The notes beneath the pieces were generated by a model. It ran no database searches. It was given only the letters and a program-made list of their open reading frames with translations, and was not told where the DNA came from. Shown here one piece after another: positions 1-8,023 of a DNA stretch of 64,000 bases (position 1 is its first letter; each line of letters starts with the position of its first letter). The translations under genes were made by a program, and so were the position numbers. The DNA comes from Stieleria neptunia (GTDB lineage: Bacteria > Planctomycetota > Planctomycetia > Pirellulales > Pirellulaceae): contig NZ_CP037423.1 in NCBI RefSeq assembly GCF_007754155.1, positions 2,170,001 through 2,234,000 on the forward strand, in the 5' to 3' direction.

Positions 1-1
1 G

Positions 2-124
2 CGACTGAAGACGTGGATCGACAAACGCTTTGTCCGCGAGTACCAGTTCCATTCCGATTTTCATGGCAGATCAAACACACAAACCACGGACGATCTTTCA
101 GAGGAGCCCCTGTCGTGCAGATAA
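2..124 (+). CDS. C-terminal end of an unrecognised protein (cut by window start)
   Basis: The second reading frame is open from the window edge to a TAA at 122-124 and has the G/C-rich third positions of real genes here, while the other frames do not. The visible 40 residues are charged and polar, starting around LKTWIDKRFVREY and ending in EEPLSCR. They contain no membrane segment and no motif I recognise. The stop overlaps the probable GTG start of the efflux adaptor at 115 by ten bases, so this is probably the first visible gene of the efflux operon, but the family cannot be named from the tail alone. Confidence 0.55.
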   Translation, partial: RLKTWIDKRFVREYQFHSDFHGRSNTQTTDDLSEEPLSCR

Positions 125-1230
125 AATTGCGTAAATGGTTCACCGCCTTCGGTCGAATCGGCATGATCGGCGGCGGCTTGTTGCTGTTGGTGGCGATCAT
201 CGCTTGGCTTTCCGGCATGTTCGAAGACAAGGTCCAGCCGGGCTGGACGGGCCGCGGCATCCCCAAGCACACCGACCAGCCCACCGACATCGTGCATGAG
301 ATCGAAAAGCCGTACATCGAAGAGGCGATCGGGACGCTCAAGGCGTCCAGCCGCACCGTCGTCTCGTCCAAGCTGCTGGCGACGATCGCCGAGATCCGCG
401 TCACGGCGGGCGATCAGGTCCAGCAGGGGCAGGAGCTGATCCGTCTGGACAGCAAGGAATACGAAGCCCGGCTCGACCAGGCCAAACGGGCACTCGAAGC
501 CACCACGGCCAATCGCGAGCAAGCCGAAAAAGCGTTCCAGCGCGCGAGGACCCTGCAACAACAAAACGCGTTGTCGGGATCCGAATTCGATCTCGCCCAA
601 CGTGATCTGCAGGTGGCCACCGCGAATGAATTGCAAGCCATCAAAGCGATCCAGGAAGCCGAGGCGTTGCTTTCTTACACGGTCATCAACGCCGCCAAAA
701 ACGGGCGCATCGTGGACCGCGCGGCCGAACCCGGTGACATCGCCCGCCCCGGCGAGCCGATTCTGACGCTCTACGATGCGACCTCGCTGCGGCTGGAAGC
801 GCCGGTGATGGAGCACCTGGCCGTGAAGCTCAACGTCGGCGATCGCTTGGGCGTCTATGTCGACGCACTCGATCGCGAATTCGACGCCACGATCGACGAA
901 ATCGTTCCCCAAGCCGACGCGCCCAGTCGGTCCTTTCTGGTCAAAGCCAGTCTGCCCAAATCCGATGAGCTTTACGAGGGCATGTTCGGACGCCTGCGCA
1001 TTTCCGCGGGCGAGCGCAGGCATTTGTGTTTGAACACCGACGCCTTGATCCAGGTCGGACAACTCGATTTTGTCGACGTCGTGCTCCCGGACGGAAACAT
1101 CGAACGCCGACTGGTCAAGATCGGGCAACTCGGCATGCCCGGGCGTCAGGAAGTGCTCAGCGGGATCGAAGCCGGCGAGCGGGTGGTGTTGCAAGCCGGC
1201 GCTGCGGACGCAGGAGGCACCGACCGATGA
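115..1230 (+). CDS. HlyD-family RND efflux periplasmic adaptor
   Basis: This is the membrane-fusion subunit that would bridge an inner-membrane RND pump to an outer-membrane channel. The order is a short cytoplasmic start, one membrane helix (about residues 14-33), a biotinyl-lipoyl-like half (RTVVSSKLLATIAEIRVTAG, then GDQVQQGQELIRLD), a coiled-coil hairpin rich in Ala/Glu/Gln, the second lipoyl half and a beta-barrel. I chose GTG at 115 because GAGGAG lies eight bases upstream and the helix then falls at the normal distance. A longer in-frame start at 13 would add 34 residues with non-coding character. The stop overlaps the next gene's ATG (ATGA), so the two are translationally coupled. The substrate is unknown. 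Confidence 0.88.
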   Translation: MQIKLRKWFTAFGRIGMIGGGLLLLVAIIAWLSGMFEDKVQPGWTGRGIPKHTDQPTDIVHEIEKPYIEEAIGTLKASSRTVVSSKLLATIAEIRVTAGDQVQQGQELIRLDSKEYEARLDQAKRALEATTANREQAEKAFQRARTLQQQNALSGSEFDLAQRDLQVATANELQAIKAIQEAEALLSYTVINAAKNGRIVDRAAEPGDIARPGEPILTLYDATSLRLEAPVMEHLAVKLNVGDRLGVYVDALDREFDATIDEIVPQADAPSRSFLVKASLPKSDELYEGMFGRLRISAGERRHLCLNTDALIQVGQLDFVDVVLPDGNIERRLVKIGQLGMPGRQEVLSGIEAGERVVLQAGAADAGGTDR

Positions 1231-4200
1231 CAAATGGTGACGATGCAAACGCCCCCGACACACCGTTGATGACTCGGATCGTCGAAGTCTTTTTACGCGG
1301 TGATGTCGCGTTCCTGTTGATCGCGGTCTCTCTGCTACTGGGCGCGGCCGCTTTGTTTTTGACACCCCGCGAGGAGGAACCGCAAATCGTCGTGCCGATG
1401 GCCGACGTGTTTGCGTCCGCTCCGGGCTTGTCGGCCGAAGAAGTGGAACGCCAGGTGACCGATCGGCTGGAAAAGCTGTTGTACCAAATCGACGGCGTCG
1501 AATTCGTCTACTCCACATCCCAGCCGGGACAGTGCGTCGTCACGGTGCGGTTCTACGTCGGCGAAGATCGCGAAGACTCGTTGGTCAAGATCTACAACAA
1601 AATCAACTCGTCGACCGACAAGATCCCGCCCGTCGTGCAGTCCTGGGTGGTCAAACCGATCGAAGTCGATGACGTGCCGATCGTGATCGCGTCCCTCTGG
1701 TCGGATCAGACCCAGCGTTATGGGGATCACGAGCTGCGTCGAATCGCCGAAGAAGTCCAACGCGAATTGCAGTCGATCCCCAACACGAACCGCGTCGAAG
1801 TGGTCGGCGGACGGCCCCGCCGCATCTATGTCAACTTGGATGCCCAACGGTTGGCCGCCCACAAGACGTCGCCGCTGCAGGTCGCCCGGGCGCTGCAGGT
1901 CAGCAACGTCACGGCGCGCAATGGCAGCTTTGAACAGCAGAACACGCAGTTCAATGTCGAAACCGGAACCTTCATCCGCAACGTCGCGGAGTTGGAAGAG
2001 ATCGTCGTCAACGTGGCCGGCGGACGACCGGTCTATCTGAAGAACGTCGCCACGGTCGTCGATGGGCCGGCCGAAGCGGACAGTTATAGCTGGATCGGGT
2101 TCGGCGCGGCGGACGAAACGTACGGGGATCGTACCGAACTGTATCCCGCCGTGCACATTTCGGTCGCCAAACGCAAGGGTTCCAATGCCGTCCGAGTGGC
2201 CGGCGCGGTCGAAGCCAAACTCGAGGCACTCGAAGCGTCGCACTTGCCCACCGGAACACATTTCCGCGTCACGCGTGATTATGGCGAAACCGCCAACGAA
2301 AAAGTCAATGAACTGATCGAAGGGCTGGTGGTGGCCGTGCTGACCGTGGTCGGCTTGATCGGTTTGACGATGGGGTGGCGTCCGGCGCTGGTGATCGCGC
2401 TGGCGATCCCGGTTTGCTACAGCCTGACCCTGTTCGTCAATCTGATGGTCGGCTATTCGATCAACCGCGTCACCATGTTCGCCTTGATCTTGGCGTTGGG
2501 GTTGTTGGTCGACGACCCGATCACCGACGTGGAGAACATTGCCCGCTACTTCACGATGAAGATCTTTCCGCCCCGCAAGTCGGTCCTGCGTGCGGTTCAA
2601 GAGGTTCGCCCGGCGTTGATCTTGTCGACGCTGGCCATCATCGTCAGCTTTCTACCCCTGGCATTCATCACCGGCATGATGGGGCCGTACATGGCGCCGA
2701 TGGCGCTCAACGTTCCGCTGACGGTCACCGTGTCGACGATCGTCGCGTTTGTGATCACGCCCTGGTTGGCGATGGTTTCACTCAAGCAACTCAACCAGTC
2801 GGGCGATCCAGACGACGCGTATGATTTGACGACGCGGCCGCTGTATCGCCTGTCCCGTTTCGTGCTCGCGCCGATCCTCTCACGCGCCCTTTACGCCTGG
2901 GGCGTTTTGCTGGGCATCGCGTTGCTGTTTGTCCTTGCGCTGATTCCGCCCGTGTTTCGATGGGTGCCCGTCAAGATGCTGCCGTATGACAACAAGAACG
3001 AATTCCAAGTCGTCATCGACATGCCCGAAGGGACCACGCTGGAACGGACCGATGTGGTCGCGCGGCGGATCGGTCGATTCCTCGGCGGCTTGGCCGAAGT
3101 CAGCGATTATGAACTGTTCGTCGGCACGGCATCGCCGATGGATTTTAACGGGTTGGTCCGTCATTATTTTCTGCGTCAGGGCCCACACGTCGCCGACATC
3201 CGAGTGAACCTGTTGGCCAAAGAACAACGGGTTCAACAATCCCACGAGATCCTGCTGCGGATCCGGGATGAAGTCACCGAGTTGGCTGAATCGATGGGGG
3301 CGAACATCAAACTGGTGGAAGTTCCGCCGGGACCACCGGTGTTGTCCACGATCACGGCCGAGGTCTACGGGCCGCCCCACGGAACCTACGCTCAACAGAT
3401 CGACGTCGCACGCAACGTGATGGGCCGGTTGACACAGGAACCGGGCGTGGTCGACCTGGATGTCAGTGCCGAAGACGATCAAATCCGTTTCGTGTTCGAA
3501 ACCGATAAACCGAAAGCGGCCTTGTCGGGGATCTCCACCGAAGCGATCGCCCAGACCGTGGCAACCGCGCTCAGTGGCAACCAGGCGACGGTCTTGCATC
3601 TGCCCCAGGAAGTGGAACCGCTGTGGATCGAACTGAAACTGCCCCGGGCGAGCCGATCGGCGCTGGATGATCTGGAAGAGATCTATGTCCAGGGCGAGGC
3701 GGGACAAATCGTCCAACTCGGTGCGCTCGGACGGTTTCGAGAAACGCTCGAAGACAAGTCGATCTATCACAAGAATCTCCGCCGTGTGGTTTACGTCTAT
3801 GCGGAAGTTGCGGGCCGACCGCCGGCCGACGCGATCATGGACGTCGAGTGGGATCGACGCCCGGTTTCGGCAGACGATGCCGCGGCGACCGATGCCGAGC
3901 CTGCCCAACCACGCCCCATCGGCCGGCGTTCCTGGATGTCGCTCGGCGGTGGCGTCCCCTGGTCCGTTCCCGACGGCTACCAAGTCCAGTGGGCCGGCGA
4001 AGGCGAGTGGGACATCACGCTGGATGTGTTTCGCGACCTGGGCTTGGCCTTCGGCGCCGCCTTGGTCGGCATCTTTGTCGTGCTGATGTTTCAAACCGGT
4101 TCGCGGACGCTGCCGTTGTTGATCATGTCGGCGATTCCGTTGTCGATGATCGGCATCATGCCCGGTTTTTGGGGACTGAACCTGATCATGAATCAACCCG

Positions 4201-4577
4201 TCGGCGGCCACCCCAATCCCGTCTTCATCACCGCCACGGCGATGATCGGGATGATCGCGCTGGCCGGGATCGTGGTGCGAAACTCCGTCGTCCTGATCGA
4301 CTTCATTCACCTGGCACAGGCCGAAGGCTTTGCGTTGGAAGAGTCGATCATCCGCAGCGTCGCCGTCCGCACACGACCGATCCTGTTGACCGCCGGCACC
4401 ACGCTGTTGGCCAACTGGGTGATCACGCTGGACCCGGTGTTTTCCGGATTGGCCTGGGCCATCATCTTCGGAATCCTGACGTCCACGTTTTTCACCCTGA
4501 TCGTGATCCCTGCCGCATACTGGCTGATCTATCGCGGCGAAACACCTTCCGCTTCAACCACCGCCGAGGAACTTTGA
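1227..4577 (+). CDS. RND efflux permease (AcrB/HAE family)
   Basis: A proton-driven inner-membrane efflux pump of about 1116 residues, the full length for this family. It has an N-terminal helix followed by the conserved REEEPQIVVPMADV stretch, two large periplasmic porter domains and two blocks of helices. The proton-relay pair is visible in the fourth helix as GLLVDDPITDVEN, where family members more often read LVDDAIVVVEN. The Pro and the extra Asp after the DD pair are unusual. The C-terminal half has GIMPGFWGLN and MIALAGIVVRNSVVLIDF. The ATG at 1227 overlaps the adaptor stop. The stop is followed after one base by the YeeE gene, so all four genes probably share a transcript. A drug or metal substrate cannot be decided from sequence. 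Confidence 0.93.
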   Translation: MTNGDDANAPDTPLMTRIVEVFLRGDVAFLLIAVSLLLGAAALFLTPREEEPQIVVPMADVFASAPGLSAEEVERQVTDRLEKLLYQIDGVEFVYSTSQPGQCVVTVRFYVGEDREDSLVKIYNKINSSTDKIPPVVQSWVVKPIEVDDVPIVIASLWSDQTQRYGDHELRRIAEEVQRELQSIPNTNRVEVVGGRPRRIYVNLDAQRLAAHKTSPLQVARALQVSNVTARNGSFEQQNTQFNVETGTFIRNVAELEEIVVNVAGGRPVYLKNVATVVDGPAEADSYSWIGFGAADETYGDRTELYPAVHISVAKRKGSNAVRVAGAVEAKLEALEASHLPTGTHFRVTRDYGETANEKVNELIEGLVVAVLTVVGLIGLTMGWRPALVIALAIPVCYSLTLFVNLMVGYSINRVTMFALILALGLLVDDPITDVENIARYFTMKIFPPRKSVLRAVQEVRPALILSTLAIIVSFLPLAFITGMMGPYMAPMALNVPLTVTVSTIVAFVITPWLAMVSLKQLNQSGDPDDAYDLTTRPLYRLSRFVLAPILSRALYAWGVLLGIALLFVLALIPPVFRWVPVKMLPYDNKNEFQVVIDMPEGTTLERTDVVARRIGRFLGGLAEVSDYELFVGTASPMDFNGLVRHYFLRQGPHVADIRVNLLAKEQRVQQSHEILLRIRDEVTELAESMGANIKLVEVPPGPPVLSTITAEVYGPPHGTYAQQIDVARNVMGRLTQEPGVVDLDVSAEDDQIRFVFETDKPKAALSGISTEAIAQTVATALSGNQATVLHLPQEVEPLWIELKLPRASRSALDDLEEIYVQGEAGQIVQLGALGRFRETLEDKSIYHKNLRRVVYVYAEVAGRPPADAIMDVEWDRRPVSADDAAATDAEPAQPRPIGRRSWMSLGGGVPWSVPDGYQVQWAGEGEWDITLDVFRDLGLAFGAALVGIFVVLMFQTGSRTLPLLIMSAIPLSMIGIMPGFWGLNLIMNQPVGGHPNPVFITATAMIGMIALAGIVVRNSVVLIDFIHLAQAEGFALEESIIRSVAVRTRPILLTAGTTLLANWVITLDPVFSGLAWAIIFGILTSTFFTLIVIPAAYWLIYRGETPSASTTAEEL

Positions 4578-4578
4578 C

Positions 4579-5061
4579 ATGCAATGGCTGATGCAACCCT
4601 GGCCCTGGTGGCTCTCGGGAATCTTGATCGGTTTGACGGTTCCGCTGTTGTACCTGCTGGCCGGTAAGGCGTTCGGCATTTCGACCAGTCTGCAGGAGAT
4701 CGGTGCGCTGTGTTCCCCCCACAGCAAACTGGAGTACCTGGCCAAGTTTGACCGCAAAGCCAATCTGTGGACGATCGTGTTCGCTCTCGGGATCGCGATC
4801 GGGGCCTTCCTCGCCACGGAGTTTCTGTCCGCGGATCCGAAACCCTTTCTGCCGGCGTCGATGGAAAGCGTTTCGGGGGCGATCAAGTTACTCGTCGGCG
4901 GATTCCTGATCGGGTTCGGAACGCGCTACGCGGGCGGTTGCACGTCGGGCCATTCGATCACCGGCATTTCCAATTTGAATTGGCCCAGCCTGCTGGCGAC
5001 GGTCTGTTTCTTTGCCGGCGGGTTGGCCGTGACCTGGGGACTCGGCGGGCTGCTGTTTTAA
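4579..5061 (+). CDS. YeeE/YedE family membrane protein, first half-transporter
   Basis: A 160-residue membrane protein of the YeeE/YedE (DUF395) group, whose characterised members take up thiosulfate or other sulfur compounds. Four to five helices are visible. The signature is GGCTSGHSITG near residue 118, with the conserved Cys used by family members to contact sulfur substrate. Full-length members have two such halves, and here the halves are separate adjacent genes. It starts one base after the RND permease stop and is followed ten bases later by the second half, so an obligate pair is likely. The link between an RND pump and sulfur-compound transport is suggestive only. Confidence 0.85.
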   Translation: MQWLMQPWPWWLSGILIGLTVPLLYLLAGKAFGISTSLQEIGALCSPHSKLEYLAKFDRKANLWTIVFALGIAIGAFLATEFLSADPKPFLPASMESVSGAIKLLVGGFLIGFGTRYAGGCTSGHSITGISNLNWPSLLATVCFFAGGLAVTWGLGGLLF

Positions 5062-5071
5062 TTCGGAGATC

Positions 5072-5551
5072 ATGATGGAAACAACGACTCAAACAAGCGA
5101 TCCACCACCGCGCGAGCAAACCAAACAAGCGACGTCGCCGGCCGCCTACCTGATGGTGCTGCTGATGGGCGTCTACTTGGGCATCCTGTTCAGCAAGAGC
5201 GAAGTGGCCCACTGGCAACGCATTCACGACATGTTTCTGTTTCGTGAAGCCCACATGTACTTGATCATCGTGACGGCCATCGTGGTCGCGATGGTTTCGA
5301 TGCTGATCATCAAACGATTCCAGATCACGTCGATCGAAGGAAGGCCGATCCGGTACTCGCCCAAACCGTATCACACCGGCGTCGTCATCGGTGGCATGTT
5401 GTTTGGCGCCGGTTGGGCGATCACGGGCGCCTGCCCGGGGCCGATCTATGCGCAAATCGGAGGCGGTCAGTGGATGGCGCTGTTCACGCTGGTCGGCGCG
5501 CTGTTGGGCATGTTCGGCTATGCGGCCCTGAAACCCAAGCTGCCGCATTGA
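5072..5551 (+). CDS. YeeE/YedE family membrane protein, second half-transporter
   Basis: The 159-residue partner of the preceding gene. An N-terminal cytoplasmic stretch rich in Thr and Gln is followed by four to five helices and the second family signature, GWAITGACPGPIYAQIGGG, whose Cys matches the conserved sulfur-contacting Cys of the second repeat in known thiosulfate transporters. Two consecutive ATGs (5072 and 5075) lie just after CGGAG, and either could be used. This is the last gene of the efflux/YeeE operon. The next gene begins 260 bases further on with its own ribosome site. Confidence 0.84.
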   Translation: MMETTTQTSDPPPREQTKQATSPAAYLMVLLMGVYLGILFSKSEVAHWQRIHDMFLFREAHMYLIIVTAIVVAMVSMLIIKRFQITSIEGRPIRYSPKPYHTGVVIGGMLFGAGWAITGACPGPIYAQIGGGQWMALFTLVGALLGMFGYAALKPKLPH

Positions 5552-5811
5552 CCGCATGTGGGCGTGTCTAGCACACCCGGTGTGCGATAGGGCGCGTTTT
5601 CGCGTGGCTCCGCGACGGTCGTGCGATCGTTGGGAGTGGTCTGTGCGACGTGGCGTTCGATCTGGCCCGTTCCGGCACGGAGTTTGCCCCTGTGTGCGGC
5701 TCAACTGTGCGCACCCCAACAGTGTGTGTGCACCCCCACTGCCTGCACCCCCAACGGAGGGCGCTCGCCAACTGTGCAGGTTTCACTGAACTCAAGCGGA
5801 GGAACGGGCAG

Positions 5812-6198
5812 ATGGCGCAATCGAGTGAGTTATCGGAAATCGAAGCGATCAAGCGAGTGATCGCCGAAGGCGGGGCGATGGATTACGTCGACGTCGTCGA
5901 CGCGGTTGAAAAACGTTTTCGCATCAAGACGTCGGCGGCAACGGTTGAACAAGTCCATCATGATTTGGTCAACGCCGCCGACGCGGTCGCCGATCAGGCT
6001 GCCGGGGCCGGCGATCAGTTCAGCCCCAGTCTGGGTGTCTCGATGGCGGCACAGTTGCCATCGGAGCGTGAACAGGATGCAGCGGCGGACACGACCGCGG
6101 ATCACATGACCCTGGCGATGCAATTTGTCAAATCCGTGGGCGGATTGAATCGAGCCAAGAACGCGTTGGCGGAGTTGGAAGCGATGCTTCGACGCTGA
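5812..6198 (+). CDS. Hypothetical protein, 128 residues
   Basis: An acidic soluble protein with no signal peptide and no recognised catalytic motif. Residues 1-55 look like a small helical domain (EIEAIKRVIAEGG, then a VEKRFRIKTSAATVEQVHHDL segment). A polar Ala/Asp-rich linker follows, then a C-terminal helix (MQFVKSVGGLNRAKNALAELEAM). The short start at 5812 is chosen because GCGGAGG precedes it, while the upstream open frame crosses a low-complexity C-rich leader at 5680-5760. Similar short proteins with a winged-helix-like N half and this C-terminal helix occur in planctomycetes, which is from memory and not checked. It converges on the pyruvate kinase gene with two bases between stops. 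Confidence 0.62.
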   Translation: MAQSSELSEIEAIKRVIAEGGAMDYVDVVDAVEKRFRIKTSAATVEQVHHDLVNAADAVADQAAGAGDQFSPSLGVSMAAQLPSEREQDAAADTTADHMTLAMQFVKSVGGLNRAKNALAELEAMLRR

Positions 6199-6200
6199 CC

Positions 6201-7640
6201 TCACGCCTCTCCGTTGACCTGCCGCAATTGAAGCGTGTCGATGATCTTGTCGTCGGCCAACGCGTTGGTGATCACGACCAGCCATTCGCCGCGAGTCGCC
6301 CAACCCTTTGCTTTCAGTTGTGCCAACGCATTTTGAATGGTTTGTTCGGGGTCATCGGAGAAGTCCATCAGAAAAGGCTCGACGCCCCAGGGTAACATCA
6401 ATTGATGGAACGTCGACGGAATGTCCGTGAACGCGTAGATCGGAACCTCTTGGGCGCGCATCGCGCCGAGCACATAGGCCAGGAATCCGCTCCGGGTGAA
6501 CACGACGACGCCGGCGCGACCGAGTTCCTTGGCCAACACCACTGCCGAACGGAGCATCTTGGCCTTGGGCGTGTGAAGCTGAATGCGTCGGTTGATTTGG
6601 CCATCGACCGAAGGCTCAATGCTCTCCACGATGTTCTTGAGCACCTCGACCGCTTCGAGGGGGTAAGCCCCGACGGTTGTTTCACCGGACAGCATGATCG
6701 CGTCGGCTTGTTCTCGGATGGCATTGGAAACATCGGAGATTTCGGCGCGGGTGGGGATCGGAGACTGGATCATCGATTCCAGCAGATGCGTCGCGATGAT
6801 CACCGGTTTACCCTGGACCTGGCAGGCGTTGACCAGTTGGGTTTGGACCAGGGGTAATTTGTGGTACTCGATCTCGATTCCCAGGTCACCGCGTGCGACC
6901 ATCACGCCATCGGATTCTCGAATGATTTCCTCCATGTTTTCCACGCCCGCCTGGTCTTCGATTTTGGCGATGATTTTGGCGCAGCTATCGAGTTCATCGA
7001 GAAACGTTTGCAAGGTGACGATGTCGGCGGCCTGGCGTACGAACGAAAGTGCGACGAAGTCCAACCCGGCGGCCACCCCGGCGCGCAGATCCGTTTCGTC
7101 TTTGTTGGTCAGGGCGGGCAAATTGATCCGCGTGCCCGGCAAGTTGATGTGACGACGTGACCCGAGTGACCCGGGCGTGATCACTTCCAAGACCACCGAA
7201 TCGTCGGTCTTCTCCAGCACCTTGGTTCGTAGCAGTCCGCTGTCGATCAAGACGGTCGCGCCGACTTCGACATCGGCCGGCAGGTCGGGGTAGTTGACCG
7301 AGACGCGATGCACGCCATCGTCGACGACCTGAAACGGCTGCGTGTGCAATTCCAACCGGTCCCCGGACTTGAGAGTGATCGGGGCATCGACCGGCCCGGT
7401 GCGAACCTCGGGGCCTTTGACGTCCATCATGATGGCGACCTGACGCCCCACGTGGTGCGAGGCCTGGCGAATCCGGGCGATGATCTCCCCCACCCACTCC
7501 ACGCTGCCGTGGGCCATGTTCAGCCGGATGATGTCGACACCGGCCTCGATCAGGGCCTCCAGCTTCTCAAGTGTCTCGGTTGCCGGACCGATCGTCGCGA
7601 TAATCTTGGTGTGCCGAAAGGGGCGTGGTAGATCAGCCAT
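6201..7640 (-). CDS. pyk: Pyruvate kinase
   Basis: Catalyses the last step of glycolysis, phosphoenolpyruvate plus ADP to pyruvate plus ATP. At 479 residues it has the usual length. The N-terminus HTKIIATIGPA is the standard opening of the TIM barrel. The active-site lysine motif (AKIIAKIEDQAG), the metal-ligand motif (MVARGDLGIEI) and the C-terminal allosteric domain with GRAGVVVFTRSG are all present. The ATG at 7640 is chosen because homology begins two to eight residues after it. An upstream in-frame start would add 54 residues unlike any family member. It is a single gene, divergent from the LRR protein gene. Confidence 0.96.
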   Translation of the reverse strand: MADLPRPFRHTKIIATIGPATETLEKLEALIEAGVDIIRLNMAHGSVEWVGEIIARIRQASHHVGRQVAIMMDVKGPEVRTGPVDAPITLKSGDRLELHTQPFQVVDDGVHRVSVNYPDLPADVEVGATVLIDSGLLRTKVLEKTDDSVVLEVITPGSLGSRRHINLPGTRINLPALTNKDETDLRAGVAAGLDFVALSFVRQAADIVTLQTFLDELDSCAKIIAKIEDQAGVENMEEIIRESDGVMVARGDLGIEIEYHKLPLVQTQLVNACQVQGKPVIIATHLLESMIQSPIPTRAEISDVSNAIREQADAIMLSGETTVGAYPLEAVEVLKNIVESIEPSVDGQINRRIQLHTPKAKMLRSAVVLAKELGRAGVVVFTRSGFLAYVLGAMRAQEVPIYAFTDIPSTFHQLMLPWGVEPFLMDFSDDPEQTIQNALAQLKAKGWATRGEWLVVITNALADDKIIDTLQLRQVNGEA

Positions 7641-8023
7641 GGTGAACCCAATCCATTCATGCAGGACGTGCGTCGAGACCAGTGACAGTGTGGCGCACGC
7701 GTCGTCCGATGCAACACGGATCCAAACGATGGCGAAATCGCGGCCATGCAGGCGCGTTAGCGTGCACCTGCACGACATTGAAAATCGAAAAAACTGCAGC
7801 AAGTCTCAATGGCCGCTCTCCCTGCGTCGGAACGCTCCCCGGCGGCACGGTCGTCTGAACATCTGCCAAGGCCTGGTGGTCCGAGGCGTAGAAATCCAGC
7901 GAAGCATGGCCACGACGGGCAAACCATCCCGCCGATCGGTTAAACTGGTCGGTGTAATGGATGGAGTCTGGCATGAGCGCGTGAGCGTCTGGTTTTGCAG
8001 AAATCTTTTCTAGGGTTGGTTCG
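7641..8023. other. Divergent intergenic region between pyk and the LRR gene
   Basis: This 383-base stretch must contain the promoters of both flanking genes. I see an A-rich patch near 7775-7800 and a T-rich patch just before the LRR gene start, but no convincing sigma-factor boxes. An open frame on the minus strand (7657-8049) crosses it and runs into the start of the LRR gene. Its codon use is irregular and its composition Arg/His-rich, so I do not regard it as a gene. Confidence 0.4.

Noticed and set aside
61..1518. Long minus-strand open frame opposite the efflux adaptor
   Set aside because: It is the antisense of the adaptor and permease genes. High GC makes long antisense frames common here, and its composition (Arg/His/Gln/Asp-rich) has no domain.
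2880..4310. 476-codon minus-strand open frame opposite the RND permease
   Set aside because: Antisense of a clear RND gene, rich in His, Asp and Gln with no recognisable motif.
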